Below the pieces are notes generated by a model. That model saw only the letters and a program-made list of their open reading frames with translations, was not told the origin of the DNA and searched no databases. 64,000 nucleotides of DNA from Bacteriovoracaceae bacterium (GTDB lineage: Bacteria > Bdellovibrionota > Bacteriovoracia > Bacteriovoracales > Bacteriovoracaceae). Positions 13,567 through 22,696 of this stretch are shown in pieces. Position 1 is the first letter of the stretch. Each line of letters starts with the position of its first letter. The position numbers and the translations under genes are program-made. The stretch is from assembly GCA_947441615.1 (NCBI GenBank), contig CANEUH010000004.1:62001-126000 (forward strand), given 5' to 3'.

Positions 13567-14494
13567 GCCACTTCATGAGGCGAGAGATCCCCTCTTCAAA
13601 ACTCACCTTAGGTTCCCACCCAAGTAGATTTTTTGCCTTGGAGATATCGGCCCAAGTAATATCCATGTCGGCCTTGATTTTTTCCTGAAGGTGAAGCTTA
13701 GCTTTCTTACCGGAATTCTTTTCCATCAGAGCAATCATCTGGTGAAGTGTATAAGGATTATTTCCGCCACCAAGATTAATAATTTCATATCCTAATTTTT
13801 TGGAAGCAAGAATTGTTCCTTCAGCGATATCATCAACAAAAGTAAAATCCCGCGACTGACTACCATCTCCAAAAACAGGAAGCTCTTCGCCTTTTAAAAT
13901 TTTATCCGCAAAAATGAAGGGAGACATGTCGGGTCTTCCAGCGGGCCCATAAACTGTAAAATACCTCACCACTGAAACATCAATGCCGTATAAGTAATGA
14001 TAAGAGTACGCCATGACTTCAGCAGCTTTCTTCGTCGCTGCGTACGGAGAGATCGGAGTATTCACCGGAAGATCTTCTTTAAACGGCATCGGTTGCCCGG
14101 CGTACAAAGAACTTGTGGATGCGAGGACAAACTTTGGTGTCTTATATTGTTTCATGAGATCAAGAAGATGAAGAGATCCCATCGCATTGGTGGTCATATA
14201 TACATCTGGGTTTTCCATGGAGTAACGAACACCGGCCCTCGCAGCGAGATTAAACACGACATCGAACTCATGCTCTCGGAAAAGTTCAGCGAGCTTTGCC
14301 TTGTCTTCAATATCAATTTTTTGAAAGTGAAACTTTGGATTTTTAATTTGTGAAAGTCGATACTCTTTAAGTTTCACGTCATAATAATCATTAAGATTAT
14401 CAATCCCAACGACTTCAACCCCTCTTTCAAGAAGTTTTTCAGCAGTCTTGGCCCCAATAAAGCCAGCTGCACCAGTAAGTAACACTTTTTTCAT
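13553..14494 (-). CDS. NAD-dependent nucleotide-sugar epimerase (UDP-glucuronate 4-epimerase-like)
   Basis: The product is 313 residues from the ATG of MKKVLLTGAAGFIGAKTAEKLL; an upstream in-frame ATG lies at 14512 within the cysteine synthase end. It is a short-chain dehydrogenase of the extended type, with the NAD motif TGAAGFIG (about 7-14), DNLNDYYDVKLKEYRL typical of UDP-glucuronate epimerases, NLAARAGVRYS, the catalytic triad residues in STSSLY and YAATKKAAEVM, and FTVYGPAGRPDM. It interconverts UDP-sugars for surface polysaccharide, probably UDP-glucuronate and UDP-galacturonate. It appears co-transcribed with cysteine synthase upstream. Confidence 0.85.
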   Translation of the reverse strand: MKKVLLTGAAGFIGAKTAEKLLERGVEVVGIDNLNDYYDVKLKEYRLSQIKNPKFHFQKIDIEDKAKLAELFREHEFDVVFNLAARAGVRYSMENPDVYMTTNAMGSLHLLDLMKQYKTPKFVLASTSSLYAGQPMPFKEDLPVNTPISPYAATKKAAEVMAYSYHYLYGIDVSVVRYFTVYGPAGRPDMSPFIFADKILKGEELPVFGDGSQSRDFTFVDDIAEGTILASKKLGYEIINLGGGNNPYTLHQMIALMEKNSGKKAKLHLQEKIKADMDITWADISKAKNLLGWEPKVSFEEGISRLMKWHESN

Positions 14495-14508
14495 AGATGA
14501 AAATCCTA

Positions 14509-15507
14509 TCATGTCGAAAAGGTAGACGCTACCTTTTGAACAACGAGGCCTTTTTCTTTGAGGAATTCGGGGTTAAAGACTTTACTTTGATAGCGGAGAG
14601 CAGAATCACAAAGAATGGTCGCAATTCTTTTTCCTGAACCCTTATTCTCCAGAGCATACTTATAGGCCGCAAACACATTTAACGCCGCTGACGTTCCGAT
14701 CAGAAGGCCATCGTGCTCCGCTAAATGATAGAGCATCGAGATCATATCCTGATCATTCACCTGAACAGCATCATCAACAACCGCTTCTTTAAAATTGGCC
14801 GTGAGTCTCATGATGCCAATCCCCTCAGTGATAGAGCTTCCCGTTGAAGTGATCTCACCAAGCTTTACATAATTATAAAGCCCTGACCCCATGGGATCAG
14901 CGAGTCTGATGTGAATGGATTTATCCGCCTCTTTTAAAAACTTAGAAACTCCACCTAAGGTTCCCCCTGTTCCCACAGAAGAGACAAAGGCATTTACCTT
15001 ACGATCCATCTGATAAAAAATCTCTGGCCCCGTTGTCTCGTAATGCGCTCGAAAGTTAGCGGTATTTTCAAATTGGTTTGCCCAAAAAGCATTTGGTCTC
15101 TCAGAAGCTATTCTTTTGGCGGTATGATAAAAGTGATTCTCATTAGCGAAGGGACAAGGAGCGACTGTGATGAGTTCCACTCCAAGAGCGCGAAGGGTGT
15201 CGTATTTTTCCTGGGACTGATTATTAGGCATCACAATAATGCATTTATAACCCTTTTGGGCCGCAATCGTCGCTAGACCAATTCCTGTATTGCCCGCAGT
15301 TCCTTCCACTATCGTAAAGCCAGGTTTAAGGTTTCCACTTCTTTCCGCTTCTTCAATAATTCCCAAAGCTGCGCGATCTTTTACACTTCCACCAGGATTT
15401 AAAAACTCTGCTTTTCCAAAAATTTCACAACCCGTCATCTCCGACAGGGATTTAATTTTTATGAGTGGTGTTTTTCCGACAACTTGGTGAACATATCCCT
15501 TAATCAT
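14509..15507 (-). CDS. Cysteine synthase family PLP enzyme
   Basis: From the ATG of MIKGYVHQ, preceded by GGAG, the product is 332 residues; an 18-residue longer start at 15561 lacks a good ribosome binding site. Motifs are PGGSVKDRAALGII with the PLP lysine, EGTAGNTGIGLA as the phosphate and substrate loop, SSVGTGGTLGGVSKFL and TILCDSALRYQSKVF. The enzyme makes cysteine from O-acetylserine and sulfide, although cystathionine beta-synthase-like members share these motifs. The last residues (KVASTFST) are encoded by a REP-like palindrome that supplies the stop codon region. Confidence 0.88.
   Translation of the reverse strand: MIKGYVHQVVGKTPLIKIKSLSEMTGCEIFGKAEFLNPGGSVKDRAALGIIEEAERSGNLKPGFTIVEGTAGNTGIGLATIAAQKGYKCIIVMPNNQSQEKYDTLRALGVELITVAPCPFANENHFYHTAKRIASERPNAFWANQFENTANFRAHYETTGPEIFYQMDRKVNAFVSSVGTGGTLGGVSKFLKEADKSIHIRLADPMGSGLYNYVKLGEITSTGSSITEGIGIMRLTANFKEAVVDDAVQVNDQDMISMLYHLAEHDGLLIGTSAALNVFAAYKYALENKGSGKRIATILCDSALRYQSKVFNPEFLKEKGLVVQKVASTFST
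14513..14539. repeat. REP-like palindrome, family A, forming the 3' end of the cysteine synthase gene
   Basis: GTCGAAAAGGTA and TACCTTTT flank the loop GACGC, which is the reverse complement of the GCGTC loop of the copy at 7,990. The end of the right arm is altered (GAAC instead of CGAC). It is the last family A copy noticed in the window. Confidence 0.75.
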
Positions 15508-15566
15508 AGAAGCTCCATTATAGAGAGAATCATAGCAATACCTCGGAGAATATGCCATCATGAAGC

Positions 15567-17177
15567 ATGGTGAAAAAACTCAAAACTCACCTGACTCTTA
15601 CTCTCATCTTTTTGGTGATGACGCTCGGTCAGCAGGTCCTTTTCTATGTCCTTAAAGGAATGCCCAATGTTTGGCTTCCTATTGGGAAATATTTCGGCAT
15701 TTTTGCCTTTTTTTTCGCAGCAACCTTCATAAAATCTTTTTTTCTTCGTTATTTTTTTCTCTCGTTTGTGCTCATCTTAAATTTCTTTCAGATGGCGCAT
15801 TTGTCCTATTTTGGTACTCAAATTCTTCCGGGAGAGATCTACCTTCTGTTCTCACAGCTTCATGAAATTCAAGGGGTCCTGTGGGTAGAGTATCAGCATG
15901 TGTTTTTGCCTCTTGTTTTCACTGTGATTCCAGGAGCACTTGGATATTTTGCTCTCAGGAAATTCAAAACTTCTTTTGAATCAAAAGTTATCGGAATTCT
16001 TTTTTGTATCTACCTTGTTTATAACCCTATAAGAACTCTCGTTACTGGAAATACTTGGGGAAGGCAGCCCTCCACAAGAGAACTCGCAGGTATGAATGTG
16101 TATCTCGCCTTCTCCTATTTCTCGGGAAAAATTCTCCCCCATAAACTCCTTTCCAATAAAACAGACACGGCCCTCAATTCTTCTACAAAACTTGTCCTTA
16201 CAAAATCTGAAGACTCTTCTTGGGATAAAGTGATCTTCGTTCTCGGAGAAAGTCTGACTCCACACCACATGTCGCTCTTTGGGTACGAAAAACCAACCAC
16301 TCCCTTTTTAGTTGAACAAAAAAATGATCCGAATTTTTTTCATACCATTGGGCTCTCAAGTGGAGTCTCAACCGATATTTCTGTCGCTTTTTTTCTTAAC
16401 CTGGGTTTTGGTGAAGCTGGAGGACTAAAAGCAGCCAAGGGCCAGCACTGCCTTTTTAAACTTGCTAAGGAAAAAGAATTTAAGACTCACTTCTTATCAA
16501 TTCAAAGCGCTCAGCAACTTCGCTACATTTCTCCCTATCTTTGTTCATCATCTTTGGATGATTACCGCTCTTTGGAAGACATTTCTCCCCAAACTCTTGA
16601 TCATCAGGCCGCAGATGATAAGGATCTCCTTCCTCATTTAGAAAAAGTTGTGTTGGAAGATTCAAAAAATTTCATTATTCTCCACCAACGAGGCTCCCAT
16701 GGCCCATGGGAGATGAGATCTCAAGTTAAAAATCGCCGTTTTCCACATACAGATAAAGTGAATCACTACAATAACTCGATTGTTGAATTTGATTTGTTTT
16801 TTAAAGAACTTTCAAACGTATTAAAAAAATCAGACAAGAAAATTCTCGTGGTCTATGCCTCCGATCACGGTGAGGCGATGGGACAAGATGGAAAATGGGG
16901 GCACGGACAACTCATCCGCCCGGCCTTTGAAATTCCAGTACTGATGAAGAGCTTTAATAAAGAACTCCCACCGCTGACAAAATCAATTCCTAAGTTTATT
17001 CCTCATTACAATATTGCTCTTTATTTAGCGCAAGAAATTGGCCACCAACCCAATCAAGAGATCACTACCCCGCCAAAGGACTTTGTGATTTTTGGAAATG
17101 ACATTGATGGCTTCTCAGGAAAAAGTGAAATTTTATTCAATCCGAATGGCACTTATGATTTCAAAGTGATCCCCTAG
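15567..17177 (+). CDS. Phosphoethanolamine transferase-like membrane sulfatase-fold enzyme
   Basis: The 536-residue protein has about five N-terminal membrane segments (residues 5-180) and a periplasmic alkaline-phosphatase-fold domain. The domain has FVLGESLTPHHMSLFGYEKPTTPFL, the nucleophile and metal region of EptA/CptA enzymes, LHQRGSHGPW with metal-binding His, and YASDHGEAMGQDGKWGHGQ with further metal ligands. It probably transfers phosphoethanolamine from phosphatidylethanolamine to lipid A or another surface glycan. The nucleophile is Ser or Thr within GESLT. The ribosome binding site is poor. The 3' end overlaps trmO by 45 bp in convergent orientation. Confidence 0.85.
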   Translation: MVKKLKTHLTLTLIFLVMTLGQQVLFYVLKGMPNVWLPIGKYFGIFAFFFAATFIKSFFLRYFFLSFVLILNFFQMAHLSYFGTQILPGEIYLLFSQLHEIQGVLWVEYQHVFLPLVFTVIPGALGYFALRKFKTSFESKVIGILFCIYLVYNPIRTLVTGNTWGRQPSTRELAGMNVYLAFSYFSGKILPHKLLSNKTDTALNSSTKLVLTKSEDSSWDKVIFVLGESLTPHHMSLFGYEKPTTPFLVEQKNDPNFFHTIGLSSGVSTDISVAFFLNLGFGEAGGLKAAKGQHCLFKLAKEKEFKTHFLSIQSAQQLRYISPYLCSSSLDDYRSLEDISPQTLDHQAADDKDLLPHLEKVVLEDSKNFIILHQRGSHGPWEMRSQVKNRRFPHTDKVNHYNNSIVEFDLFFKELSNVLKKSDKKILVVYASDHGEAMGQDGKWGHGQLIRPAFEIPVLMKSFNKELPPLTKSIPKFIPHYNIALYLAQEIGHQPNQEITTPPKDFVIFGNDIDGFSGKSEILFNPNGTYDFKVIP

Positions 17178-17870
17178 AAATCGAAAACGTACATTAAATC
17201 CAGCAACACTCACTCCGTATTCTTCCTCTGAGTTTTTATCCTGAGCAGGTCTTGGATCCAAGGCGATGACTTTTTCAATCAGCTCACTTTCAGAAACTTT
17301 TTCGCATGTCCAAGTCACTTTTTGAAACTGAGGGGCTTCAAGAAAAGGAGAGCGAGCAGAAATATGATCCACATAAGGAACATAAGGTTTGATATCAAAG
17401 ATGGGAGTTCCATCCACGAGATCCACCCCTTTAACCCACAAAATAATGTCATCCTTAAGGATTTCCAATCGATCAAATTCCACAACTGAGAGACCCAATC
17501 GATTAGGCCTGTGCGGAGATCTTGTCGCAAACACTCCCATCTTTGCTTCGTTCAAGAAACGAGGAGGACGAACGAGTCCGCTCATTGGTACATCGGGTAT
17601 TTTGTGGAACTCAAATATGAGCCAAAGGTGACTTGATTCATTGAGTCCGCGGAAGGCCTCTGCGTAAAAATCATTTTTGGGAAAAACCATCTTCCCCCAA
17701 GCTTCCGAAATGAGAAGAGATTGTCTTGGAACTCCAAATTTTTCAACAAACGGAGTTTCAATCCAACACAATGGAAAAACATGAGTCATCAAAAAATCTC
17801 CATTTCTTACAATTTCATACATCATTGAGGTAAGGGTTGAAAGGTTACCAGTGATTTGGTCCAATTTCAT
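17133..17870 (-). CDS. trmO: tRNA m6t6A37 methyltransferase TrmO (TsaA family)
   Basis: The product is 245 residues. It carries the TsaA/VirR-like beta-barrel core: PRQSLLISEAWGKMVF, SHLWLIFEFH, GVFATRSPHRPNRLGLSVV and VDLVDGTPIFDIKPYVPYVD, with the C-terminal IALDPRPA region also found in E. coli TrmO. The enzyme uses SAM to methylate N6 of t6A37 in tRNA-Thr. The N-terminal 30 residues before FPLCWIETPF are longer than needed, so a downstream start (for example MYEIVRNGD) is possible. It overlaps the convergent membrane enzyme gene. Confidence 0.9.
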   Translation of the reverse strand: MKLDQITGNLSTLTSMMYEIVRNGDFLMTHVFPLCWIETPFVEKFGVPRQSLLISEAWGKMVFPKNDFYAEAFRGLNESSHLWLIFEFHKIPDVPMSGLVRPPRFLNEAKMGVFATRSPHRPNRLGLSVVEFDRLEILKDDIILWVKGVDLVDGTPIFDIKPYVPYVDHISARSPFLEAPQFQKVTWTCEKVSESELIEKVIALDPRPAQDKNSEEEYGVSVAGFNVRFRFLGDHFEIISAIRIE

Positions 17871-18004
17871 ACTGAATTTATCAATCTCTTGTTTTTACTA
17901 AAGTGTAGCAAAGGTTTTGGTGCCCATTTGCACCATAAATCACGGCACGGTGCTTGCTTAAGAAAACCTTGAGAGGCCATGATGGCGTCAAGGATGAAAC
18001 ATTT

Positions 18005-18619
18005 ATGAACACTTCAATTGACTGGAGTAACTTTAATTCAACTTTGTTAATCGAGGTCACTCGACCAAACGGAGTCTTCACTTCCTCTGGAGTGGCGATT
18101 AATTCCAATACGGTTTTAACAGCGGCCCATTGTCTTGAGGGAGAAATTCTCAAAATCAGAGTCTCGAATAATTTTACTTACAATCCAAAGAGTACTTTTT
18201 TTGAAGTAGCTTCATTTGAAATTCATCCCGAGTATAATAAAAAAGAATCGAACTTTAAATCAGACCTGGCCAAAATTAAACTAAAGACTCATCTTCCGGT
18301 TGAAACAATTTTTTTTCCTATCATTAAAAAAGATAAAGATCTCATTGGAAAAATCATGCGTCTGGGTTTTGGATCAAGAAATGACCAAAACTCCCGCACT
18401 CTAATTACTCCTGAGCTCAAAGAAGTTCGCTCACTTGAAAAAGTCCTTGAGCTTAATGATATTTTTTCTTTTTCTGGTGACTCAGGTGGTCCCATTTTCA
18501 TTCAAAATCAGGGTCAAATGTACTTAGTTGCGATTCACTCAACGCTCTCCTATGGGCCAGAGGGTAAATACTCATATAATCCATTACTTTCGTCTCACCG
18601 CGATTGGATTTCGGCATAA
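18005..18619 (+). CDS. Trypsin-like (S1) serine protease lacking a signal peptide
   Basis: With the start at MNTSIDW the product is 204 residues; an upstream in-frame ATG at 17954 adds 17 unlike residues. The catalytic triad is present: TAAHC, FKSDLAKIKL and [11 protein letters not shown]. It aligns from its first residues with the mature part of the neighbour at 18,639 but has no signal peptide. The cysteine that would pair with that of TAAHC is Ser here (FTSSGVA against FTCSGVA). This copy may act in the cytoplasm or be decaying. No hydrophobic leader was found in the other frames upstream. Confidence 0.75.
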   Translation: MNTSIDWSNFNSTLLIEVTRPNGVFTSSGVAINSNTVLTAAHCLEGEILKIRVSNNFTYNPKSTFFEVASFEIHPEYNKKESNFKSDLAKIKLKTHLPVETIFFPIIKKDKDLIGKIMRLGFGSRNDQNSRTLITPELKEVRSLEKVLELNDIFSFSGDSGGPIFIQNQGQMYLVAIHSTLSYGPEGKYSYNPLLSSHRDWISA

Positions 18620-18638
18620 ATGTCCATATGATTCGGCC

Positions 18639-19301
18639 ATGAGGGTTTATCTTTTTTTAATCCTATTTCTATTGCCCAAGATCACCAAGGCCCAAAGCGA
18701 GCAGTGGGAGAGATACAACTCTTCTCTATTAATTGAGATCACTAGAGAGAGCGGTATTTTTACTTGCTCAGGTGTAGCAGTGACAAGATCTATTTTGCTT
18801 ACAGCTGCTCACTGTCTAGAAGGAGAAATTAAAGCAATTAAAGTCTTTATCCAAGAAAGGTATATCCCTCAAAATGATTATTATAAGGTAAAAAAATTTT
18901 ACTTACATCCTCAATATTCTTCAACGCATTCGCTCTACGAATCAGACATCGCAAAGATTGTACTAAAATCACCTCTACCATCTTCAATTAATATTTGTCC
19001 CATTTTCATAGGAAGTCATTCGTCTGGCAGAATCAGTCGAATGGGTTATGGAAAAAGAAATGGAGACAATATTAGAACGATGGTCACACCCATTTTAAAA
19101 AGATTCGATTTAGAAAAGAATGTCCTAGAACTTTATGATGAATTCTCTCAGTCTGGAGACTCCGGAGGTCCTATCTTTATGACTTCCGGAGAAGAGATCT
19201 TTCTTATGGGAATTCACTCCACATTATCTTATGGACCTCAAGGAACCTTTTCACTAAATCCTATTTTAGAAAAAAATCTAACTTGGATTTTTAAGAATTA
19301 A
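18639..19301 (+). CDS. Secreted trypsin-like (S1) serine protease
   Basis: The ATG at 18639 gives 220 residues starting [18 protein letters not shown], a standard signal peptide. The triad is in [16 protein letters not shown] and [10 protein letters not shown], and the first disulfide cysteines (FTCSGVA and TAAHC) are kept. It is a tandem paralog of the preceding gene; both share LLIEIT near the mature N-terminus and [18 protein letters not shown]-like ends. The likely location is periplasmic or extracellular, a digestive or processing protease. The 3' end overlaps the carbonic anhydrase gene by 11 bp. Confidence 0.88.
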   Translation: MRVYLFLILFLLPKITKAQSEQWERYNSSLLIEITRESGIFTCSGVAVTRSILLTAAHCLEGEIKAIKVFIQERYIPQNDYYKVKKFYLHPQYSSTHSLYESDIAKIVLKSPLPSSINICPIFIGSHSSGRISRMGYGKRNGDNIRTMVTPILKRFDLEKNVLELYDEFSQSGDSGGPIFMTSGEEIFLMGIHSTLSYGPQGTFSLNPILEKNLTWIFKN

Positions 19302-19926
19302 ATTCGTACCGATAAGCAGAATCAATCTTTGTATCAGGCTCAAGAGTGATCAGTTGCTTAACTAAACCAGTATTAATGTCATAGACCCATCCATGAACAT
19401 AAGGTTGTTGATGGTTATGCCACGCCTTCTGGATAATTGATGTATGCGCAAGATTTCTAACTTGTTCAATAACATTTAATTCAACCAAACGATTTACTTT
19501 TGAAAATTCATCTTTAATGGAATCAACCTCAACTTTGTGACTAAAATATGTGTCCTCAATATTTCTCACCCAATTATCAATTAACCCCAAACTTTGATGT
19601 GAGATCGCAGCTTTCACCCCACCGCAATTATAATGACCGCAAACGATCACATGCCTCACTTTAAGATTTTCAACTGCATACTGAAGTACACTCAAAAAAT
19701 TCATATCAGTATGAACAACGAGGTTAGCTATATTTCGATGGACAAACATTTCCCCCGGATCAGTATTGGTGATTTCAGAAGGGGGAACCCTTGAGTCCGA
19801 GCAACCAATCCATAGGTACTCTGGATTTTGATCTTTTGCCATTTTAAGAAAATAATCCTTATCAATATCAATTTTACTTTTTGCCCAAGCCTTATTTTCC
19901 AATATTAATCTTTTAATTTTATCCAT
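19291..19926 (-). CDS. Beta-class carbonic anhydrase
   Basis: From the ATG at 19926 the product is 211 residues, one base after the SulP stop. Zinc ligands are Cys42, His98 and Cys101, with Asp44 in CSDSR and Arg46 forming the catalytic pair; [10 protein letters not shown] follows the family. It interconverts CO2 and bicarbonate in the cytoplasm. The neighbouring SulP transporter gene directly upstream on the same strand points to a bicarbonate uptake and conversion unit. A longer start at 19950 would lie inside the SulP gene. Confidence 0.92.
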   Translation of the reverse strand: MDKIKRLILENKAWAKSKIDIDKDYFLKMAKDQNPEYLWIGCSDSRVPPSEITNTDPGEMFVHRNIANLVVHTDMNFLSVLQYAVENLKVRHVIVCGHYNCGGVKAAISHQSLGLIDNWVRNIEDTYFSHKVEVDSIKDEFSKVNRLVELNVIEQVRNLAHTSIIQKAWHNHQQPYVHGWVYDINTGLVKQLITLEPDTKIDSAYRYEFNS

Positions 19927-19927
19927 A

Positions 19928-21469
19928 TTATTCCGCCTTAAACATTGCACTTAGTGCAAGGGGTGATTTTTTTAACTCTACATTAACTCGAATTGATTGG
20001 GCCCTTTTTATAAAGTCTTCAATGAGTTCAACAATATCATCATCAACATAAACACTTTTTGAACCATCTATAACTAAATAAGAATCTTCAGGTATTTTAT
20101 GAAGCATCTTCATCATGATGCTTTTCTGTAGAAAAGATACATCCTTATAAAAACGTATCAAATAAAGATTACCTTCATTTACCAATACGATCGATTTATG
20201 AATATTTGATCTCATGACAAAAATGAATCCAACGATCATTCCAATCATGATTCCGATTAAAAGATCCGTAAAAAGGATTGCTGTGATCGTAACAATGAAA
20301 GGAATGAATTGATTTAAACCACGCACATACATTTTTTTTATAATTTGGGGCTTTGTCAGTTTGTATCCAACAAGTATTAGGATTGAGGCGAGACAGGAAA
20401 GTGGAATTAAATTTAACAAGGGTGATATGGATACGACACAAAGAAAAAGCCAAAATCCGTGAAGAATTGTGGAAAGCTTTGATTTAGCACCTCCGGCCGC
20501 ATTAGCAGAAGTTCTTACTATGACAGCAGTCACGGGAAGCCCCCCTACTAGACCAGAAATCGCATTCCCAAACCCCTGAGCAAAAAGTTCACGATTCTTT
20601 GAGGTAGATCTCCCCTCTTCATCAATTTTATCTGCGGCCTCCACCGACAAAAGAGATTCAATGGACGCCACAATTGCTAAGATAAGAGCCGTTTTATAAA
20701 TTTCAAAGCGGTTCAACTGAGTCCAGTCAGGAGGACTTAAGGTATAAAAAAGTTCTCCTACACCTCCTTTAAATGGCAAATCAACAAGATGCTTATCTAG
20801 GACTGTTAGTTCCGGTATAAAAAATTGAAAGAATTGATTAATAATCACCGAAGCTAAAACAGCAATTAAAGGTCCTGGCACAATTTGGAAAAACATTTTC
20901 CCTCGTGAAGCTGCTTTATCCCATTGAAGCATAACCACCATAGCAAGGATTGCAATCAAGGTTGAACCGAAGTGACTCGACTGAATGGCCCTAGAGATCT
21001 CAGTAAACGTATTCTGACCATCGAGCTGGTTAAAACTTTCATCTCCAAAAAAGTCAGCGTCGTATCCAACAAAATGAGGAAGCTGTTTTAAAATTAAGAT
21101 TAATCCAATCGCAGCTAACATCCCTTTGATAACTGAAGTAGGAAAATAATTTCCAATATTTCCTCCTCTCGCGAAACTAAAAATGATTTGAATTATGCCT
21201 GCAAGAAAAACACTTAAGGTGAAGGCATTAAAGCTACCTAAATCTGAGATGGCACCAGCTACGATGACCGTAAGTCCTGCCGCTGGTCCAGAGACACTTA
21301 AGGGAGAATTACTGATAAAACCGACAACGATTCCCCCAATCATTCCAGCGATAAGACCAGAAGATAGTGGAGCACTACTCGCGAGAGAAACACCTAAGCA
21401 TAAGGGAAGTGCCACAAGAAATACAACGAGTGATGACCTCAGATCATATTTCCAGGTAGTTAAATTCAT
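19928..21469 (-). CDS. SulP-family anion transporter (probable bicarbonate transporter)
   Basis: The 513-residue membrane protein has about 11-12 transmembrane segments and SulP signatures ([103 protein letters not shown]). A short STAS-like domain is at the end ([24 protein letters not shown]). Members move sulfate, bicarbonate or other anions. The carbonic anhydrase gene one base downstream favours bicarbonate, as in BicA-type pairs, by inference. Confidence 0.9.
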   Translation of the reverse strand: MNLTTWKYDLRSSLVVFLVALPLCLGVSLASSAPLSSGLIAGMIGGIVVGFISNSPLSVSGPAAGLTVIVAGAISDLGSFNAFTLSVFLAGIIQIIFSFARGGNIGNYFPTSVIKGMLAAIGLILILKQLPHFVGYDADFFGDESFNQLDGQNTFTEISRAIQSSHFGSTLIAILAMVVMLQWDKAASRGKMFFQIVPGPLIAVLASVIINQFFQFFIPELTVLDKHLVDLPFKGGVGELFYTLSPPDWTQLNRFEIYKTALILAIVASIESLLSVEAADKIDEEGRSTSKNRELFAQGFGNAISGLVGGLPVTAVIVRTSANAAGGAKSKLSTILHGFWLFLCVVSISPLLNLIPLSCLASILILVGYKLTKPQIIKKMYVRGLNQFIPFIVTITAILFTDLLIGIMIGMIVGFIFVMRSNIHKSIVLVNEGNLYLIRFYKDVSFLQKSIMMKMLHKIPEDSYLVIDGSKSVYVDDDIVELIEDFIKRAQSIRVNVELKKSPLALSAMFKAE

Positions 21470-21507
21470 TAATGACTCCGCGTGGATTAAAAATTTTTAA
21501 TTTGCCA

Positions 21508-21537
21508 ATAATATCTGTAACTTATAGTATAAGTCAA
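21508..21537 (-). promoter_or_regulatory. Predicted sigma70 promoter of the SulP-carbonic anhydrase operon
   Basis: On the minus strand, TTGACT (21532-21537) and TATTAT (21508-21513) are spaced 18 nt. The divergent FAH gene starts at 21539, so its own promoter must overlap this one. TATAGT at 21523-21528 would leave it nearly leaderless. Confidence 0.45.
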
Positions 21538-21538
21538 C

Positions 21539-22135
21539 ATGGATAAAATCATCTGCCTTGGAAAAAACTATCAAGATCACACTCTCGAAATGAAGGAAAA
21601 AGCACCTGATAGGCCAGTTCTCTTTATTAAGCCCGCCTCAACATTTATTGAGCCCAAGGAGAACGCGGCTATTGTTCTGCCTTGGAAGCGTGGACTTATT
21701 CACCATGAGTGTGAAATCGTTTTTAAACTTTATAAGAAAAATATCATAGGTTTGGGCCTTGGTCTTGATCTCACACTTAGAGATGTACAAAAAAAATTAA
21801 AAGAGAACGGTCACCCTTGGGAAATTGCTAAGACATTTAAAAACTCAGCGATCGTGACTCCAATTAAGGGACTGCGAGATTTTCCTAAAGACTGGCAAGA
21901 CTGTCCGTTCACTCTCAAAGTGAATGGAGAAATTCGCCAAGAATCGAAACTCAATAATGCCATCATGAAAGCAGATGAAATCATTCACTACGTGGATGAA
22001 TTCTTTCCTCTCTGTGATGGGGATCTTATTTTTACGGGAACACCAAGTGGAGTAGGCCCATTACAACCGAATGATCAAATAGAAATGAGCTACGGCCCCA
22101 TTCATCATTCCTTCAAGGTTGTAGACATTGGATAA
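21539..22135 (+). CDS. Fumarylacetoacetate hydrolase (FAH) family protein
   Basis: The 198-residue single-domain FAH protein has CLGKNYQDHTLEM, PVLFIKPASTFIEP, IHHECEIVFKLYKK (metal-binding His and Glu), GLDLTLRDVQ and DLIFTGTPSGVGPLQPNDQIE. Such enzymes are divalent-metal hydrolases or decarboxylases such as oxaloacetate decarboxylases and acylpyruvases; the substrate cannot be told from sequence. No ribosome binding site is seen before the ATG and a promoter-like box lies about 11 nt upstream, so the mRNA may be leaderless. A 57-residue gene overlaps its stop. Confidence 0.88.
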   Translation: MDKIICLGKNYQDHTLEMKEKAPDRPVLFIKPASTFIEPKENAAIVLPWKRGLIHHECEIVFKLYKKNIIGLGLGLDLTLRDVQKKLKENGHPWEIAKTFKNSAIVTPIKGLRDFPKDWQDCPFTLKVNGEIRQESKLNNAIMKADEIIHYVDEFFPLCDGDLIFTGTPSGVGPLQPNDQIEMSYGPIHHSFKVVDIG

Positions 22136-22301
22136 AAGACAACTCTCCCACGATATCCTCAACGCGCTTGAGCGACTAAGAATTATGCATGATCTAGCGA
22201 AAGATCAAAATTTTGCCGTGATAAAAAAAGAAGAGCTTTTAAATGATCTCGCTGAAACCTTAGAAAAACTTGAAGTGGATTTCAAACAACTCATTCAATA
22301 A
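22128..22301 (+). CDS. Small helical protein overlapping the FAH gene end (57 aa, unknown)
   Basis: A TTG at 22128, in the last codons of the FAH gene, opens a frame of 57 codons ending at TAA 22299-22301. The sequence begins LDKRQLSHDILNALERLRIMHDL and ends KLEVDFKQLIQ. It is fully helical and resembles the H-box helix of histidine kinases (LSHDILNALERL). An ATP-binding domain is absent. The overlap with FAH and the 7-bp convergent overlap with apaG leave no non-coding gap, which supports the frame as real. Confidence 0.5.
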   Translation: MDKRQLSHDILNALERLRIMHDLAKDQNFAVIKKEELLNDLAETLEKLEVDFKQLIQ

Positions 22302-22696
22302 ATATCGATAAATTCTTTGGGCACTTCAAAATGAAAAACAGGAGTGTCAATTTTGAAAGTGTTTCCATTTTCATCCACCATATTAAAATGGCCCCACATC
22401 TCCCCTTTCATCGTAGGAAGTGGGCAAAAGCTTTGGTACTCAAATGAATCACCTGGCTTAAAAAATGGTGTTTCTCCAATGACACCAGGACCTTCAACAT
22501 ACTTTAGTTGGCCTTTATCATCCTTAATGTTCCATTTCCTGGACTGGAGCTGTGCGGCCACAGTTCCAATATTGGTAATCAGGATGGTGTAACGATAAAG
22601 ATATTGAAACTGAAGAGGGTTTGATTGATCGAAATCAAAATCTGTTTTGACTTCAATTCGAAAGGAATGACTAATCGAGACAAATGGGTAAGTCAT
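22295..22696 (-). CDS. apaG: ApaG protein
   Basis: The 133-residue protein has a fibronectin-III-like ApaG fold: YLYRYTILITNIGTVAAQLQSRKWNIKDDKG, VEGPGVIGETPFFKPGDSFEYQSFCPLPTMKGEMWGHFNMVDENG and IDTPVFHFEVP. In other bacteria ApaG affects diadenosine tetraphosphate and divalent cation handling; the molecular role is not settled. The start overlaps the msrB stop by 4 bp (ATGA), so it is translated from the msrB-apaG mRNA. Confidence 0.92.
   Translation of the reverse strand: MTYPFVSISHSFRIEVKTDFDFDQSNPLQFQYLYRYTILITNIGTVAAQLQSRKWNIKDDKGQLKYVEGPGVIGETPFFKPGDSFEYQSFCPLPTMKGEMWGHFNMVDENGNTFKIDTPVFHFEVPKEFIDIY

Noticed and set aside
2306-14539. Repeated palindromes as a CRISPR array
   Set aside because: Spacing is irregular, from hundreds to thousands of bases with genes between, and no cas gene is present.
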